From Cavia porcellus (taxonomy: Eukaryota; Chordata; Mammalia; Rodentia; Caviidae), in the NCBI RefSeq assembly GCF_034190915.1, contig NW_026947502.1, forward strand, positions 38,842,785 to 38,906,784: a DNA stretch of 64,000 nucleotides, given 5' to 3'. Shown here one piece after another: positions 35,361-46,866 of the stretch. The notes beneath the pieces are model-generated. The model made no database searches. It saw only the letters and a program-made list of their open reading frames with translations, and was not told the origin of the DNA. A program made the position numbers and the translations under genes. Within the stretch, counting starts at the first letter, position 1, and every line of letters starts with the position of its first letter.

Positions 35361-36134
35361 TTAAAGAAAAACATTAAAAAAGAGAAAAAAAATCACATTC
35401 ATCACCATTATTTTAGTGTAAAAAATTTGAATTGATCTATTTTATATCTTTTCTACCAATGACTAATGTAATTTAAATGGTTGCATTTATTATAATGAAT
35501 TTATAATGACATTTTCTCACTTAGCATCATAATTAACATTATTTCTTGGTGGCTTATAGAATTTAAAATTTCTATTTAAGTTTTGCTCAGCATTTGATGT
35601 GTTTAATAATGCTTTATTTTCTTAATCTTTTATTATTGAGCTACTGATTTGGCTTTAGTATAGTAATTATTTAAGAGTTTATAGTGAGCCCATTCCCCTT
35701 ATACTACTTAAAATGTTTGAGTTACAACTTTATGAACACACTTTTAAAAATAGTATTTACCATTTTAAAACAATTTAAGCAGCTCAAGACAGTATATGAC
35801 AATTATAAGAAATAAGTAAGTGAGTAAAACTTAAGTAAACTGTACATGGACACTCTTTAGCAAGTACTAATTATGAGACCTCAAGATCAGAGATGATTTT
35901 TGTGTATATGAATAACAGAAATAGAAAGGTAGGTAAGTAGGCAAAGATATTTTAATTTTTATAATACAATTTGCTCATATTCTAATAATTTTAGCTAATT
36001 TTTAATAAGAATTATTACTGTGTTTAATTCTTATTGTTTTCAATAATAAAATGAAGAAAAATGAAGGAATTACTAGATTTCAAGTGAGCATCTAACAGAT
36101 CATTTTCTTTTTTCTCTTCCATTTTTTTTCTTTA
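35358..36134. other. Unassigned very AT-rich sequence
   Basis: No gene or repeat recognised. Confidence 0.4.
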
Positions 36135-36320
36135 TTCTATTCTTCTTTATGGTATTTGGGATTGAACTTAGTTTTTCCACTCAGCCACATCACCAGTGCT
36201 TTATAAAGTTTTAATTCTGACACAGTGTAAGTTCCTAGACTTCCCAGCATGATCTCAATCTTGAGATCCTCTTGCATGAGCTACAGTACCTGGTTTGCAG
36301 GTGTGTGCCACTTCAGGTGG
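36135..36320 (-). mobile_element. Composite ID + B1-like SINE, antisense
   Basis: GGTATTTGGGATTGAACTTA and CACTCAGCCACATCACCAGT are a complemented ID unit. Downstream, GATCTCAATCTTGAGATCCT, CTTGCATGAGCTAC and GCAGGTGTGTGCCACT are a complemented 7SL-derived (B1-like) unit. Such ID plus B1 dimers occur in squirrel- and beaver-like rodent lineages. The copy is heavily decayed, so lineage assignment is only suggestive. Confidence 0.6.
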
Positions 36321-36799
36321 CCACAGTTTATGTTTCTAAGACATCCAAAGAGAAAGTATAAAACACTGCCAATCTTTGTTTATTTTTTCTTTTTATACTT
36401 TGTGTTTAGAAAATTTTGAAAGAGTTCTTGCTATTCAGATATAAATATTAGAAAGCAAAACTATCTTCCTATTTCCATTTCTCATCTTTGCATTGTTTTA
36501 GTTATAATTTGTGCATAATCAGTGTCTATATTTGTTTGCATTAAAAACAATTCATCTAGTATTTATTTTTCTTAGTTCTCTCTATATAAAACCAGATATA
36601 TTCCAGATTATTTATCACCTACTTTCAATAAGAAAATATTGAACAATGTCTTAAATGGTCACTGACAAAACAGTTTATACACATGCCTATGTGACAGAAG
36701 GTTGTGTAGTGAGAAGAAGATAGAACTGGCTCCTTGTATACTAATGTAAAAAGATTTCTGACAGTGATCATTTGGTAAAAATTTAGAGTGGCAGATAGG
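36321..36799. other. Unassigned sequence
   Basis: Includes part of a 91-codon minus-strand frame (36625-36900). No domain recognised, and its 3' part overlaps the DNA transposon that follows. Confidence 0.4.
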
Positions 36800-36985
36800 C
36801 TACCCATTCCAAGGCCATTAACAATTTTTGCCTTGGCAGTGAACCACAAAAGCATGAGTGGTCCCACATAGCCTAGAGGTGCAGTGGGCTGTACAAGCAT
36901 ATTTTACCACATTTGCACAAAAGTGAAATCATCTAAGCTTGCATTTTTCAGAAAGTGCTTCCATCGTTTAGTGACACAGAACTAT
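36800..36985 (-). mobile_element. Short inverted-repeat DNA transposon (MITE), decayed
   Basis: On the minus strand, CTGTGTCACTAAACGATGG, TTTCTGAAAAATGCAAGC, GATGATTTCACTTTTGTGCA, CCTCTAGGCTATGTGGGACC and TGTTAACGGCC follow in order a well-known mammalian inverted-repeat element ('..catgcgtcgcttaacgacgg..tctgagaaatgcgtcg..gcgatttcgtcgttgtgcg..cctaggctat..gggaccac..gttatgcggc..'). I recall the sequence but not the family name with certainty. The high CpG content of the consensus has decayed here, as expected for an old methylated copy. Confidence 0.6.
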
Positions 36986-37682
36986 ATTTCCTTTTTGTAA
37001 GAAAGACGAAAAATAAAATATATGTTTTATTTGTACATGTTTGGGGGAAAAAAAGCCTGGAAGAATTTGTAATAAATTAAGGAAAGAAATTTCATGTGAT
37101 GGAGATAAGTGGTAGGTAAATGAACGCAGGGGTGATAATCAGACGTTTTTATGGGAACTATTTCATATTATTTTAATTTTTGAGTGTGAAAACAAAACAA
37201 TAAAAAATGAAATTTAAAAACATCATAACTACTTTAATTGGGTAAAGAATGGAATTTGATGCAGTGATCCAAAGCAAGTTCTAGGTAGTGGGTCGTATGC
37301 TGACTTCTTCATGGCAGCACTTCTTGGGAAATGCCTTCTGTTTTCATAGCTCTTGAGCAAGTGGGAGACTCAGCTTAGCATTCTCCATTCTCACCCCTGC
37401 ATACTGCTTCTTCTTCCTCTTTTTTTTTACAAACTTCATGGATATTAGTAATCAAATTATTTATGATCTGTGAGGAAATATTAAATAAGAGTCAGCACCA
37501 TCTGACTTTTTCAAACTCCCTTCCACATTGCCAAACAACATTCACTGCCATCTTGGCTCTAGTTATGTTAACAACAAGTGAGATAGATTAGGTGTAGCAG
37601 TCATAAAACAAAGTTAGCCCATGACTACCAACAGTTGCCTTTTAAATATTTAATTTAGGGAAAGATGACTTTATTTATATTA
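36986..37682. other. Unassigned sequence
   Basis: About 700 bases, no recognisable feature. Confidence 0.4.
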
Positions 37683-37687
37683 GGGTT

Positions 37688-38016
37688 TGTCATGGTTTGT
37701 GTCTGGATGTCCCTCCAAAGCTTCATGCAGCCATGGAGAGGCAGGATTTTCATGGTTCACTGCTGGCATTTAGTTTGTAAGTGTTACACCTGCCCTAAGG
37801 CTGGTAGCCTGCATGCAATATAAGGGATGGAAAGAAGCTTGTCACCTCTTCTTTCCTTGCTTGCTTTTGCTGTCTTCTACTGCCATGAACGATTACCTTC
37901 TGCCTTGTTTCACTCTACCTTGGAGCCAGCTGATAAAGGATTGGAATCTCTGCAGTGTGATGAGTAAACCCTTCCCCCCTTAATTTGTCTCAGCAATGAG
38001 AAAAGTAACTAAGAGA
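37688..38016 (+). mobile_element. Solo MaLR-type LTR with perfect 5-bp target duplication
   Basis: Starts TGTCATGGTTTGTGTCTGGA and ends AAAAGTAACTAAGAGA (the final CA changed to GA). 329 bp. Flanked by GGGTT at 37683-37687 and 38017-38021, exactly the 5-bp duplication expected of ERVL/MaLR integrases. The polyadenylation signal has changed to AGTAAA (37963-37968). No internal sequence remains, so the two LTRs of the original insertion recombined. Confidence 0.88.
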
Positions 38017-38021
38017 GGGTT

Positions 38022-40642
38022 ATAAAGCTTAGCTTTCCAAATAAAACAATTACCATAATAAATTGTTTTTGCCTTTGACTTGCCATTTTTTCCTATAAAA
38101 TACTAAAGAACTTACAGAGTGAATATCTAATAGGGATCATGCATAATAAATTAATCAAAAAGTAAAATGTGGTCTATGCTCTAAAGAATCTTGCCGTGAC
38201 TTTAAGGCCATAAAATTTACTTCCAATGGTTACAGAAATATGTTTGTATCACTTTAAAATGACATCATAGCTATGTTTCATGAAATTTGTATGCTTTTCA
38301 TAATACTATATTATTTTCATTATTATTGATTTATTTTAGAGTCCTTTACCTTTTTCATATTCAATATTTATGAAAGAACTAAGATCATTAAAATATTTAC
38401 AAGATTCCCTCATTTTGCTGTAAGAATGGTCTTCATTTGTTTTTATTGCTAAGATTCACTGGCAGCTCTATCTTAGTGAGTGGTTAGCAGCACCAATTTG
38501 GCCAGAGTATAAAAGTTGGAGTGGGAGACTTAGAAAATTGGTAATAGAAATAAGCTATATAAAACTTCTTCAAAAAACCTTTATGAGAGTGAGTAAAACC
38601 ATATGAAATTAGAGCCAGAGAATGGGGACGAGGAGACATGAGAGTGCAGCGTGACAGTGCAGCTCCGGACAGATCTAGAGCAGCGGCAGTGCACTGAGAG
38701 TACGGTGTGTTATTTGCTTTACTTTGAAGACAAAAAGTGTTAATGCATGAGTGGTTATTTTTTCCTGTACTGAAACCTCAGTATTCAGGTTTAACTGTTG
38801 GTGCTTGATGGTAAATAAGTGGGTTGAGCTGCAGTTTGGGCACTCCTCCCTGAAAGCTTTGCTATCACTGATTTGTAGAATGTGGAGCTTGAGGGGCAGA
38901 CAGTGACACAAGAAGAAAGGAGGAACCTAGTGTTACGGGTGATGCAATGAGTTAATGAAACTGTATTTCCAGCTTGTTTGCATGCTTTTTGGGAACAAGC
39001 ACCACGAGCTATATGTTTATTTTATTGAACGGATTTTCTAACAAATTTATAGAAATGTTCTCGATGCTACTTATCAAACTGTTAACATGAAAAACTGGAA
39101 GACATAATTCATCTTCTTGTCTGATAGAGAGAAAGCATGGAAGGAAACAAATGCTCCAGATGACTGAGAAGTGTGGGTGTATGACTCACAATTTCTGTAC
39201 ACTCTGATTATTAATTTTTCTGAGTGACCTCTTGGTGCTTCTATAGTGCAGAATATATATGGATAATGCCAGAAATTCCCTCCAAAAATTTTTTTTTGTC
39301 TCTCAATGACAGCACCAGAGAAGAAAGCTCAGCATTTTTTCCTCCTTAATGAAACTGAACATTAGAAATGGTTACTTGCATTCAATCTGCAGTGCAGCAG
39401 GAGTAAAAGGTGACCAAGTTCCCTCCAGAATCTTAACCATTTGTTAGATGCAGCTTCTAGGACGTGCTAACAGCCAGAGTGACTAAAACAGACTAGAGTC
39501 CCAACGCCTGAGCACAATCCATTCCTTTCCAGGCTATCAAAGAACACCTGAGCTCTCCAAGGAGAAGCAGAGCATTTACAGCTGGCAAGAGGATGTGGGA
39601 GGTGATTTCTGATTCAACATCCTTCATAATTTGGCCTGGGGCTTTAAAGGGAACAGATTGATAGGATTTTTGAATACAAAGGTCTAGAAGAAATTTCTAG
39701 ATTTGGAATTCTCGTAATAGTAGCAGAAGAATTGTGAAACACTATTATTTCAGAAAGACTAATACAAATTCTGTCTTTATATAATAATTGTATCCTTATT
39801 AAACATGAATCCTTCCTCTCCAAAGTGTCAAGTGACCTGAGTTTTTGGTTGCCTTGGCTAGATGATTCTGCTTTTGGCTCAGCAAAGTTCTAAATATCTC
39901 CAATCTGAAGTATTTGCTTTCAGTTTTGTAAGCAAGTGGTTACTGAAATGATGCATGCAAAGTCCTTTAAGCATGAAGATTTCTTAGAAAAAAAATAATA
40001 AAAGGTTTGTATAATATCAAGAACTATTTTACTAGTTTCACTAAGCTTATGGGCATGTATAGCTGTCTAAATTACAATTAAAATAATTAAATATTTAGTT
40101 CTATAATTGCACTAACCACACTTCCAAAGCTCACTAGCTAGTAGTGATGATGATATTGGACTGCAGAGATACGCAATATTTCATAAATCCTATTAGATAG
40201 CACTAAATGCTAACATTTTGCATAGACCATAATTTATCAAAATATAAAAACATCTTTTTTTCTGTCTAAAAGTTTGTTATAATAGTAAAAAAATGCACAG
40301 AATAATGAAAAGTACAATATTACTAACTGGCATAATAGAAAGCAATCTTCTTGCCTCCGTTCTTCTGGGATCTTCTATTATGATTTCTTTGTGGTATCTC
40401 TGATTGATCTGCCCACTTCCATAATTCTAAACTTATTGCTTGATCTGTCAATTTTGTATGACATTTATACATCAAATCCTTTATTTTCCTTCACTGCTTC
40501 CCATTTTAATATCTTTTTAAACTCAATCCATCTTATTTTTTTAAAAAATAACTAACATATAAAGCATATATATTCAAGCAAACATACACAAAAATGTAAT
40601 TCTGTCTTCCAAGTGTTACCTGTAGTTTGAGTTCAAATATGA
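38022..40642. other. Unassigned sequence
   Basis: 2.6 kb. A short CpG-bearing patch at about 38620-38710 and a GC-richer patch at 39420-39660 stand out slightly. No repeat family, motif or convincing frame. Confidence 0.4.
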
Positions 40643-40783
40643 AGCCATCTGAGGTGTATACCTGTGGTACCAGTATGCAGGAGGCTGATGCAGGAGGGTT
40701 ACTGGAACTCAGGAATTTTAGGCTACCCAGAGCAGTACTATCACAAAAGTGATAAGGTAAAATAAAATTGAAACAAAACACAA
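40643..40783 (+). mobile_element. B1-like SINE, decayed
   Basis: GAGGTGTATACCTGTGGTAC, GCAGGAGGCTGATGCAGGAG, GGTTACTGGAACTCAGGAAT, GGCTACCCAGAGCAG and an A-rich end with AAAATTGAAACAAAACA follow the B1 (7SL RNA-derived) consensus. The 5' end is missing or unrecognisable. Confidence 0.75.
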
Positions 40784-42275
40784 CTTTCATAATATTATGA
40801 TCATGCAAACATTAATTACAGAATCAAGCATGTGATTGACTTGATGAACACATATTCCTTTCTCACTGACGTGTTGCTGCTAGCAGGGAATATGATCACC
40901 ATAAATTTACAGGAGCATCTGGTTTCCTAATTATACTACATTATTCTAGATAAACTGTGGCCTTCTGTTCTAATTTATGATTATTGGTGTGGCATATAGC
41001 TCACATTTGAAAATTCTGCACTTTTATCCCTGAGGATACTTTTTTAAATTTTTAAATCTATTCTCTGTCTTTCTCTCCCTTAGGTTTCTTTGTATTTTGC
41101 TGCCAATTACTTGCATGGCATTTATTTTAAATTAGACTTTCTGAGTCCTTTGTGCTTTTAGTATTTCTGATGTATCATACATGATCAGAATGAAAAGAAT
41201 TTCTAGATGAAAACTGTTGTTGCTAAATATTAATATTATTTTTGTCTTCCTTTCCACTCTCTAAGCTTGCTTGTACCCGGCCCTCTAGCTCTAGTACTCC
41301 TATGGGTTTCTATTCCTGTAGCTCAGATGATGTTCAACCTTTAAAACTTTTTCATTTAGCAAATATTGTTATTTGGCAGTTACCATAGTTATTGATATGA
41401 ACCTATTGATTGGGACAGGAAAGGAAGTTCTTTTCATGCTGTTGTGGTAAATTACCTTGTTAAACCATAATAGACTCTGAAAATAACGCAGGACATGCCA
41501 ATTGCAAAACTCAGGAGTGCTGAGAAATGATTCAACATATTTCCTCTTTGCTGTGTATTTCTTCAGTCTCTTCACACAGAACTCCATGAACATATGTGTT
41601 GCATACAATACTATAACTTCTGCAGGAAGAGAAGGAATAAGTCTCCCTCAAACTCCCAATAATGAAAACTTTCTCTGTTAAGGCAAAGGTGGCATTAATA
41701 GATGAGTTTGTAGGAAATGAATTTTAACAGTAAATCCATTATGCAATCACGGTTATTGGGGTTATCACATAAGAAGATCACTTGGCTTACTCTTACTTCA
41801 GTCTACATTATCTGTCCTTTAGCATCTCAGACAGATATCTTTTGAATAAACCAAGGGATTTTTAATGAACTAATCTGCTTGGTTTCTTTGATAGGTCATT
41901 TCATTCAGTGTGAACAATCGTTTATACACCCTTTAGCATTCTGTGTAAGAGAATGAATGATAAAAATCTAGGCAAATGGAAAATTCCAAATTATATGCAT
42001 TGAAAAATTCATTCTTGGACAGAAAAAATGACTATTTAATATTATGTTGCTGGGACTGATTTAAGATAAGATTGTCAAATTCGTTTGGTTGATATACGGA
42101 GGGGTCTGATAATGAGTAAAATGGAAATGTATTCATGGTTTCAGTAGAAAAAAGTAAAGGAAAAAGCCAGAAAACTGACCATGTAGAAATAAATGGCAAT
42201 TGTTAGATGATAAGGTGACTGTTATGTGTTCTACAATCTTTATTCATGACATAAAATTAAGAAAAAATCTGTCAG
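40784..42275. other. Unassigned AT-rich sequence
   Basis: Nothing recognised. A pyrimidine-rich run with CTCTCCCTTAG near 41090 resembles a splice acceptor but has no exon-like sequence after it. Confidence 0.35.

Positions 42276-42352
<77 letters not shown>
42276..42352. repeat. Compound (AT)n-(GT)n microsatellite
   Basis: AT units with TATT interruptions (42276-42328) pass directly into about 12 GT units (42329-42352). Probably polymorphic. Confidence 0.97.
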
Positions 42353-42509
42353 AAACATAGGTGATGAATATAATTTATAGTCTGTATAATATGAGAATGA
42401 GTAATGAAATATTCTGATTCAACCGATAAATTGTTACATTTGCTCTTGGCCAACAAGTTTTCAAAACATTTATTCTGGTTCTATTGCAGTCCTGTTTATC
42501 AGTCAGGGG

Positions 42510-42605
42510 AGGGTGAAACTGTAACTTCTTCAAAGAGGTTAATCAACTAGCCCAAAGTTGTAGACTTGGTGCTGGAATACCTTTCGCTGAATTTGCAAGC
42601 AAGTC
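42510..42605 (-). mobile_element. MIR SINE, antisense
   Basis: GGGTGAAACTGTAACTTCTT, CAAAGAGGTTAATCAACTAG, CCCAAAGTTGTAGACTTGGT and GCTGGAATA follow the complement of MIR ('gaggaaactgaggc..agagaggttaagtaacttgcccaaggtcac..agctgggatt'). Confidence 0.65.
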
Positions 42606-42620
42606 ACTGTTGGATTATAA

Positions 42621-43013
42621 TTGTTATTACTTTCTTCGTGCCACCCCAGTAGAAAGGTAAGGAGAAAAATTAGCTCGTGCAAAATAATACAACAGCAGTT
42701 CAGCGCTCAGCTTTGTGATATTAAGCGTAGAATACACGAGATGGTGAACAGGTGGGCTCTGCAGCTGGAGCGGGCTACGCGCACTCCCAGGCCTTTTCTG
42801 AAACCGGAGTCACTAGGGTCCGCTCTGTTAGCCTATGTGGATTCCAGGACTAGAAGAAACCCCCTTATTCTGTGTGTGGGTGGAGACGGTGACTTAGGGG
42901 AGTCAGTCTCTAATTTTTTTCCTACAAGAAAATTGCACAATTACGTGCCTCTAGGTCATTATATGAAAGTGTCTTTTAAAAGAATAATGCTAAATGGCCA
43001 CAAGGCTACTTAA
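42621..43013 (+). other. Unassigned GC-richer open frame, 130 codons
   Basis: Not recognised. The central part (42690-42890) carries about ten CpGs in AT-rich surroundings. The frame is basic at its N-terminal side (KVRRK, KRR) with no signal peptide, membrane segment or known motif. The first in-frame start lacks a good Kozak context. The sequence AAAG|GTAAGG inside it (GT at 42657) would be a good donor. It may be a fragment of an old CpG-rich repeat, an exon-like element or chance. Confidence 0.2.
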
Positions 43014-43254
43014 AATATAGGAAAATACCTTCATAATTTTGATTTAGGTAAATATCTCAAATGAGACAGGCAGAAACATATGTTGAGAAGCAATATTTTC
43101 CTAAAGTAGCCTGTATTTTATTTTGGGATTACTGCATAATTAACAGACAACACCGAAACCAGGACAGCTGATCCAGAATGTACTGCGGTGGCTATAAATG
43201 ATGGTAAATTAATATGAAGAATTTCACAGGTGAATAAGCTCAAGGTAGCCTGAT

Positions 43255-43975
43255 TTTTAAAGATGGGCAAAAGATTAAAGCGGAATGCCAACAATCATCA
43301 AAAAATATCTTTAATCTCACTGGATACTCTGGGAATTAAAATTACAATAAGATGGTATCATTTTTAATATATAGTTTTGGCAAAACAACAAAAAATTACA
43401 ATATTGCTTGCTAAACAAGCCATTGGAAAATAAGGAGGCTTAATAAATTTTATAAGCTGTATAAATTTTTGCAGCTACTTAGCAAAGCAGTATGGCAAAA
43501 TATGCTGAAATTAAAAATGCACAGACCTCAGAATCCAGTACCACCCCACAAAGTACATTAAAATAAATTCTCTTACTTTGTGAAAGGAGACATCCAAGGA
43601 GAGTCAAGGCAGTATTAAAAGAAAAAGCTGGGAAGCAACATGATGTTCATTCACAAACAAAAAAATAAATGACAGTAGATCCGTAACGTGTAACCTTATG
43701 GAAAGCAGTTAAAATAAGTGTTCCTGACTGGTCATACAATATCCAATTAGACTGCCATAACAGATTAGAAAGAAATAAAAAGGTACATTTTAGTTGAACT
43801 GTGGTATAACTTGTAAAGTGTTCAGAACTCGTGAAATAAGATTGTTTTTGAAAACCTACACAGATGGTGAAAATATAAAAATGTGAAGCAGTTTTTTGCA
43901 CGACCTGTGAGAGTGATTACATCTGAGGATAAAGAGAAGACTTCATGGATATTTTAATTTTGTTCAATGTCTTAA
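43255..43975 (+). mobile_element. Ancient L1M/HAL1-like fragment
   Basis: GATGGGCAAAAGATTAAAGC, GCAAAGCAGTATGGCAAAAT, CTGAAATTAAAAATGCACAG and later GAAAGCAGTTAAAATAAGTG, ACAGATGGTGAAAATATAAA and AGAGTGATTACATCTGAGG follow the 3' part of L1M/HAL1 elements ('..tttggcaatatctatcaaaattaaaaatgcacata..'). All frames are broken. A minus-strand 84-codon frame over part of it is chance. Confidence 0.65.
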
Positions 43976-44639
43976 GCACTGCCCCCAAAAGCGAAAGAAA
44001 AGAAACTTCCATTACTACGACAGTGTCACAGTCCTTGCTTTTCTTGAGCACTGCTTGGCTATTATTTTTTATTTAAAAACTGAACGATTTGTTTCACATG
44101 GTTAGGAATAGTAAGTTTGGATTACAGAAAAATCATCCCTTTTCACCTTGACCACTGAGAGTATGGTGATAGCATATCCTTTAGGAGCACCTAGCATTAC
44201 ATCCATTAAAACCCAAAGAGGTAGCTCCCTCGGCTGGCACCCTGGATGCCTGGTGCCTGGGTTGCTCCTCTGCCTTTGTTTTCTTTTCCTTATCGCTGAG
44301 AATATGGCTTTTGGGTCTCTGTATCTTATTTCAAGCCTCTTGTCCTATCAAAGTTTGGTACTATCATAAAACCCTCTATTTTCTCTAGATTCTCTCTGAA
44401 TTGCATCACTTAAGAGTCTAATCAAATGTGTGTTTGACTTCACGTTTCTGTCACAGACTACAGCCAGTTCCAGTACCAGCCTGGAATGTAGGTTTTGCTT
44501 AGCCTTCTGAATACATTTTGCACACCCAATATAAAAGTGAACTTGAAGCTAAACAAATGATATTTTACAAGAAGTCAATATTACACAAGGATTCCTTTCT
44601 AGACTCTTCACTGAGACCGTTCAGCTTAGCATCTAGCAA
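43976..44639. other. Unassigned sequence
   Basis: Nothing recognised. Confidence 0.4.
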
Positions 44640-44815
44640 ACTGTGACACTTTGAGTAAAACTTAATCACTTTAAACCTCAATTACCTCAGCTACAAAATG
44701 GGGATCATAGGAGCAACTACTCCCATGAGTTGTTGTGAGAATTAAATGAGTTGTAAAGCATTTAGCAGTGGTTTGGGTGCATGGTATGCATTCAATACTT
44801 GCTAATTATTATTTG
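44640..44815 (+). mobile_element. MIR SINE, well preserved
   Basis: GTGACACTTTGAGTAAAACT, CACTTTAAACCTCAATTACC, CTCAGCTACAAAATGGGGAT, GTTGTTGTGAGAATTAAATG and GGTATGCATTCAATA follow the MIR core and its 3' end ('..cttaacctctctgggcctcag..tgtaaaatgggg..gttgtgaggattaaatgag..'). This is the clearest MIR in the window. Confidence 0.85.
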
Positions 44816-44829
44816 TTTGAAGGTTTGCA

Positions 44830-44872
44830 GAATACTAGCAGGGCGCAGTATGGTATTCACGCGTGCAATACA
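44830..44872 (+). mobile_element. Possible truncated B1-like 5' end
   Basis: AGCAGGGCGCAGTATGGTAT followed by TCACGCGTGCAATA resembles the start of 7SL-derived SINEs ('agccgggcgcagtggctcatgcctgtaat'). Only 40 bases and no continuation. Confidence 0.3.
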
Positions 44873-45494
44873 TGGTTAGTTATTCATTCAGAGTTGCTAA
44901 ATCACCAGAACATAGTCTCACACTGCAGCTCTAATACTGAAAAATGAACAGGGAATACTTTTATGCATTAAAGAGATGAATACCCAGGAATAAATGACAT
45001 CCTCCAATGAAGACAATGCATTCCATGCAAATAGGTTCCTTCCAAAAATTCAAAAGCCTAATCATTTTGATTATTATTTAATAGCAGTGTGAAGTTCTGC
45101 ATTCATCGCCTGGTGGAACTCCTGAAATGCATTGTGAAGCTTAAAAAGAGCCCATGCTTCTGAATAGGACACTATAAACCTGATTTCAACGGACTGAAAA
45201 CAAGATGTGACAAGCAGTTTGACACTGGGCCTCCACTAATTTCCGCTGTTTGTAAAGAGACACATCTGAATGGAAATAGCTCTACAGAATGGATCGGTAT
45301 GGTCGGGGCCATGTCAGTCCACACAGAAAACTGCAGTACAGGAGAAAATAAGCGGCCATTGATTTCCTGTGAAAGCCCCCCAAGTCTGGGGAAGGCGGCC
45401 AACCCAGGGCACCAGCTGCTCTCTGCTGGAAGTCCTTTGTGGAAGAGATGAAGAGTGGGAGAAAGCTAGAGAAAGCTGAGGGATATAAATGGAA
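44873..45494. other. Unassigned sequence
   Basis: Nothing recognised. Minus-strand frames here extend into the AC repeat and are artefacts. Confidence 0.4.
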
Positions 45495-45509
45495 ACACAC
45501 ACACATAAT

Positions 45510-45554
<45 letters not shown>
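45495..45554. repeat. (AC)n microsatellite
   Basis: Five AC units, a TAATGTA interruption, then about 21 AC units. Frames giving runs of TH or CV across it are not genes. Confidence 0.97.
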
Positions 45555-45556
<2 letters not shown>

Positions 45557-46180
45557 CCCAGCACTCAGGGTACAGAGTTGGTGTGAAGACTGCCTGAGCC
45601 ATTCTGCATTCCTTAGACAAGCATGCTTCTTTCTTAGGAAATGCAGGGGGTGGGAGGGAAGCTTCAACAAACCCTACCTTTATTTATGCAGCATGTTGGG
45701 AACCGTTCCAATGGGAATTTCTCATGCTCTTTCACGTTCCATGAATTCTGTTGGTGGTGAGTTCTTGTTTTCCTTAAACTGCTCTGATCTAATAAGTATT
45801 TGGCTCAAAACCGGAACAAATACTCAGTGTGATTGCAAGTCTTCATTTACATAATTGCATTATGACAACAATTTTAGGAGGATAATAAATGAGGAATATT
45901 TTGATGTCTGCTGGCTGTGGTGCATAAAATCCTTGCAGATTCATTTTCGAGTACCTCCATAAAGGTTTTGCTGAGTAAATGAAACTGAAAATCTCTTTCA
46001 AGTTAGGGCAGAAAGCAATCATTCTTTGTTTTCAATTCAGACATTGCAAGCAGTAGGTCTTTCAGTGGGACCAAGTATTCACAAAGGTGTTTCAAGAAAG
46101 CACTGAACAAGTTTCAGATGTCCTCTGATGTTTGAAATATCTGGCAGAGTTTCTTCTCTATGAACATTAGCTGTGAGTAA
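45555..46180. other. Unassigned sequence
   Basis: Nothing recognised. Confidence 0.4.
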
Positions 46181-46316
46181 TGCTATAGAAAAACATTTGG
46201 CAGGGACTAATAAAGTACTTTTTCCAAAGCAATTTGGTCATCTGGATGGTGAGTCATTAGGAAAGTATGGAATATTCTAGGGGGTGGAATAGCAAGCCAT
46301 TAGAGAAAAATATATT
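46181..46316 (+). repeat. Copy 1 of a 136-bp dispersed local duplication
   Basis: Homologous over its whole length to 48461-48598, in the same orientation, about three quarters identical by eye. Shared words include GAAAAACATT, CAATTTGGTCATCTGG, AGTCATTA, AATAGCA and TAGAGAAAAATATATT. No terminal inverted repeats or A-tail are seen. The other copy sits inside a B1 SINE. Confidence 0.85.
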
Positions 46317-46861
46317 CCATAATGAAAAAATAAGATATGCAAGAATGTCTAGTCCTGCTAGATATTTCTGCACTTACATTTGTAAGAGCTTGCAACTAAT
46401 TTACTTAAGAACATCTATGGACTAACTGTAGAATATTTCCAATGCAGGAAACAGTAAATTTGTAAATATAATATAAATCAATTGATTTGCATCTTGCTGA
46501 TGATTTTTATTTCTATTGAAAAGGAATGTTTGAAATACAAAAGCAATCTGCTAAGAAAATTACTAATACAAACAAAATCCAATGAAATATACAATGTACC
46601 ATTTTTTATAATTCAGGATCAGTCAACAATCTATATTGCACTTACTAATAACAAAGAATTTATTCCTTTTTTCAAGCAATATGTTACCATTTTAAACAAC
46701 TTATTCTACTGCATATTTAAAAAATAACAAGGCCATTTATGTAAAACTATTTTGTAATTTAAATGTTTTCTTACATTTTTTCTTACTATTCCATGAATAT
46801 AAGAAAAATTTCTCTGTACTGAAATACCATGGTCACATTCATGTGTTTTTCCTTTTTCTTC
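46317..46861. other. Unassigned AT-rich sequence ending in a pyrimidine tract
   Basis: Very AT-rich. It ends with TTTTTCCTTTTTCTTCCATAG (46846-46866), a good branch-free splice-acceptor-like tract, just before the GC-richer segment. Confidence 0.4.
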
Positions 46862-46866
46862 CATAG

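Noticed and set aside
36625..36900. 91-codon minus-strand frame as a pseudogene
   Set aside because: Its first part falls within an inverted-repeat DNA transposon and the rest has no recognisable protein similarity.
41080..41100. Splice acceptor near a pyrimidine run
   Set aside because: The sequence downstream has no exon-like composition or frame; such runs are common by chance.
45282..45854. Frames of 112-121 codons around the AC repeat
   Set aside because: Their length depends on reading through (AC)n, which has no stop in any frame.
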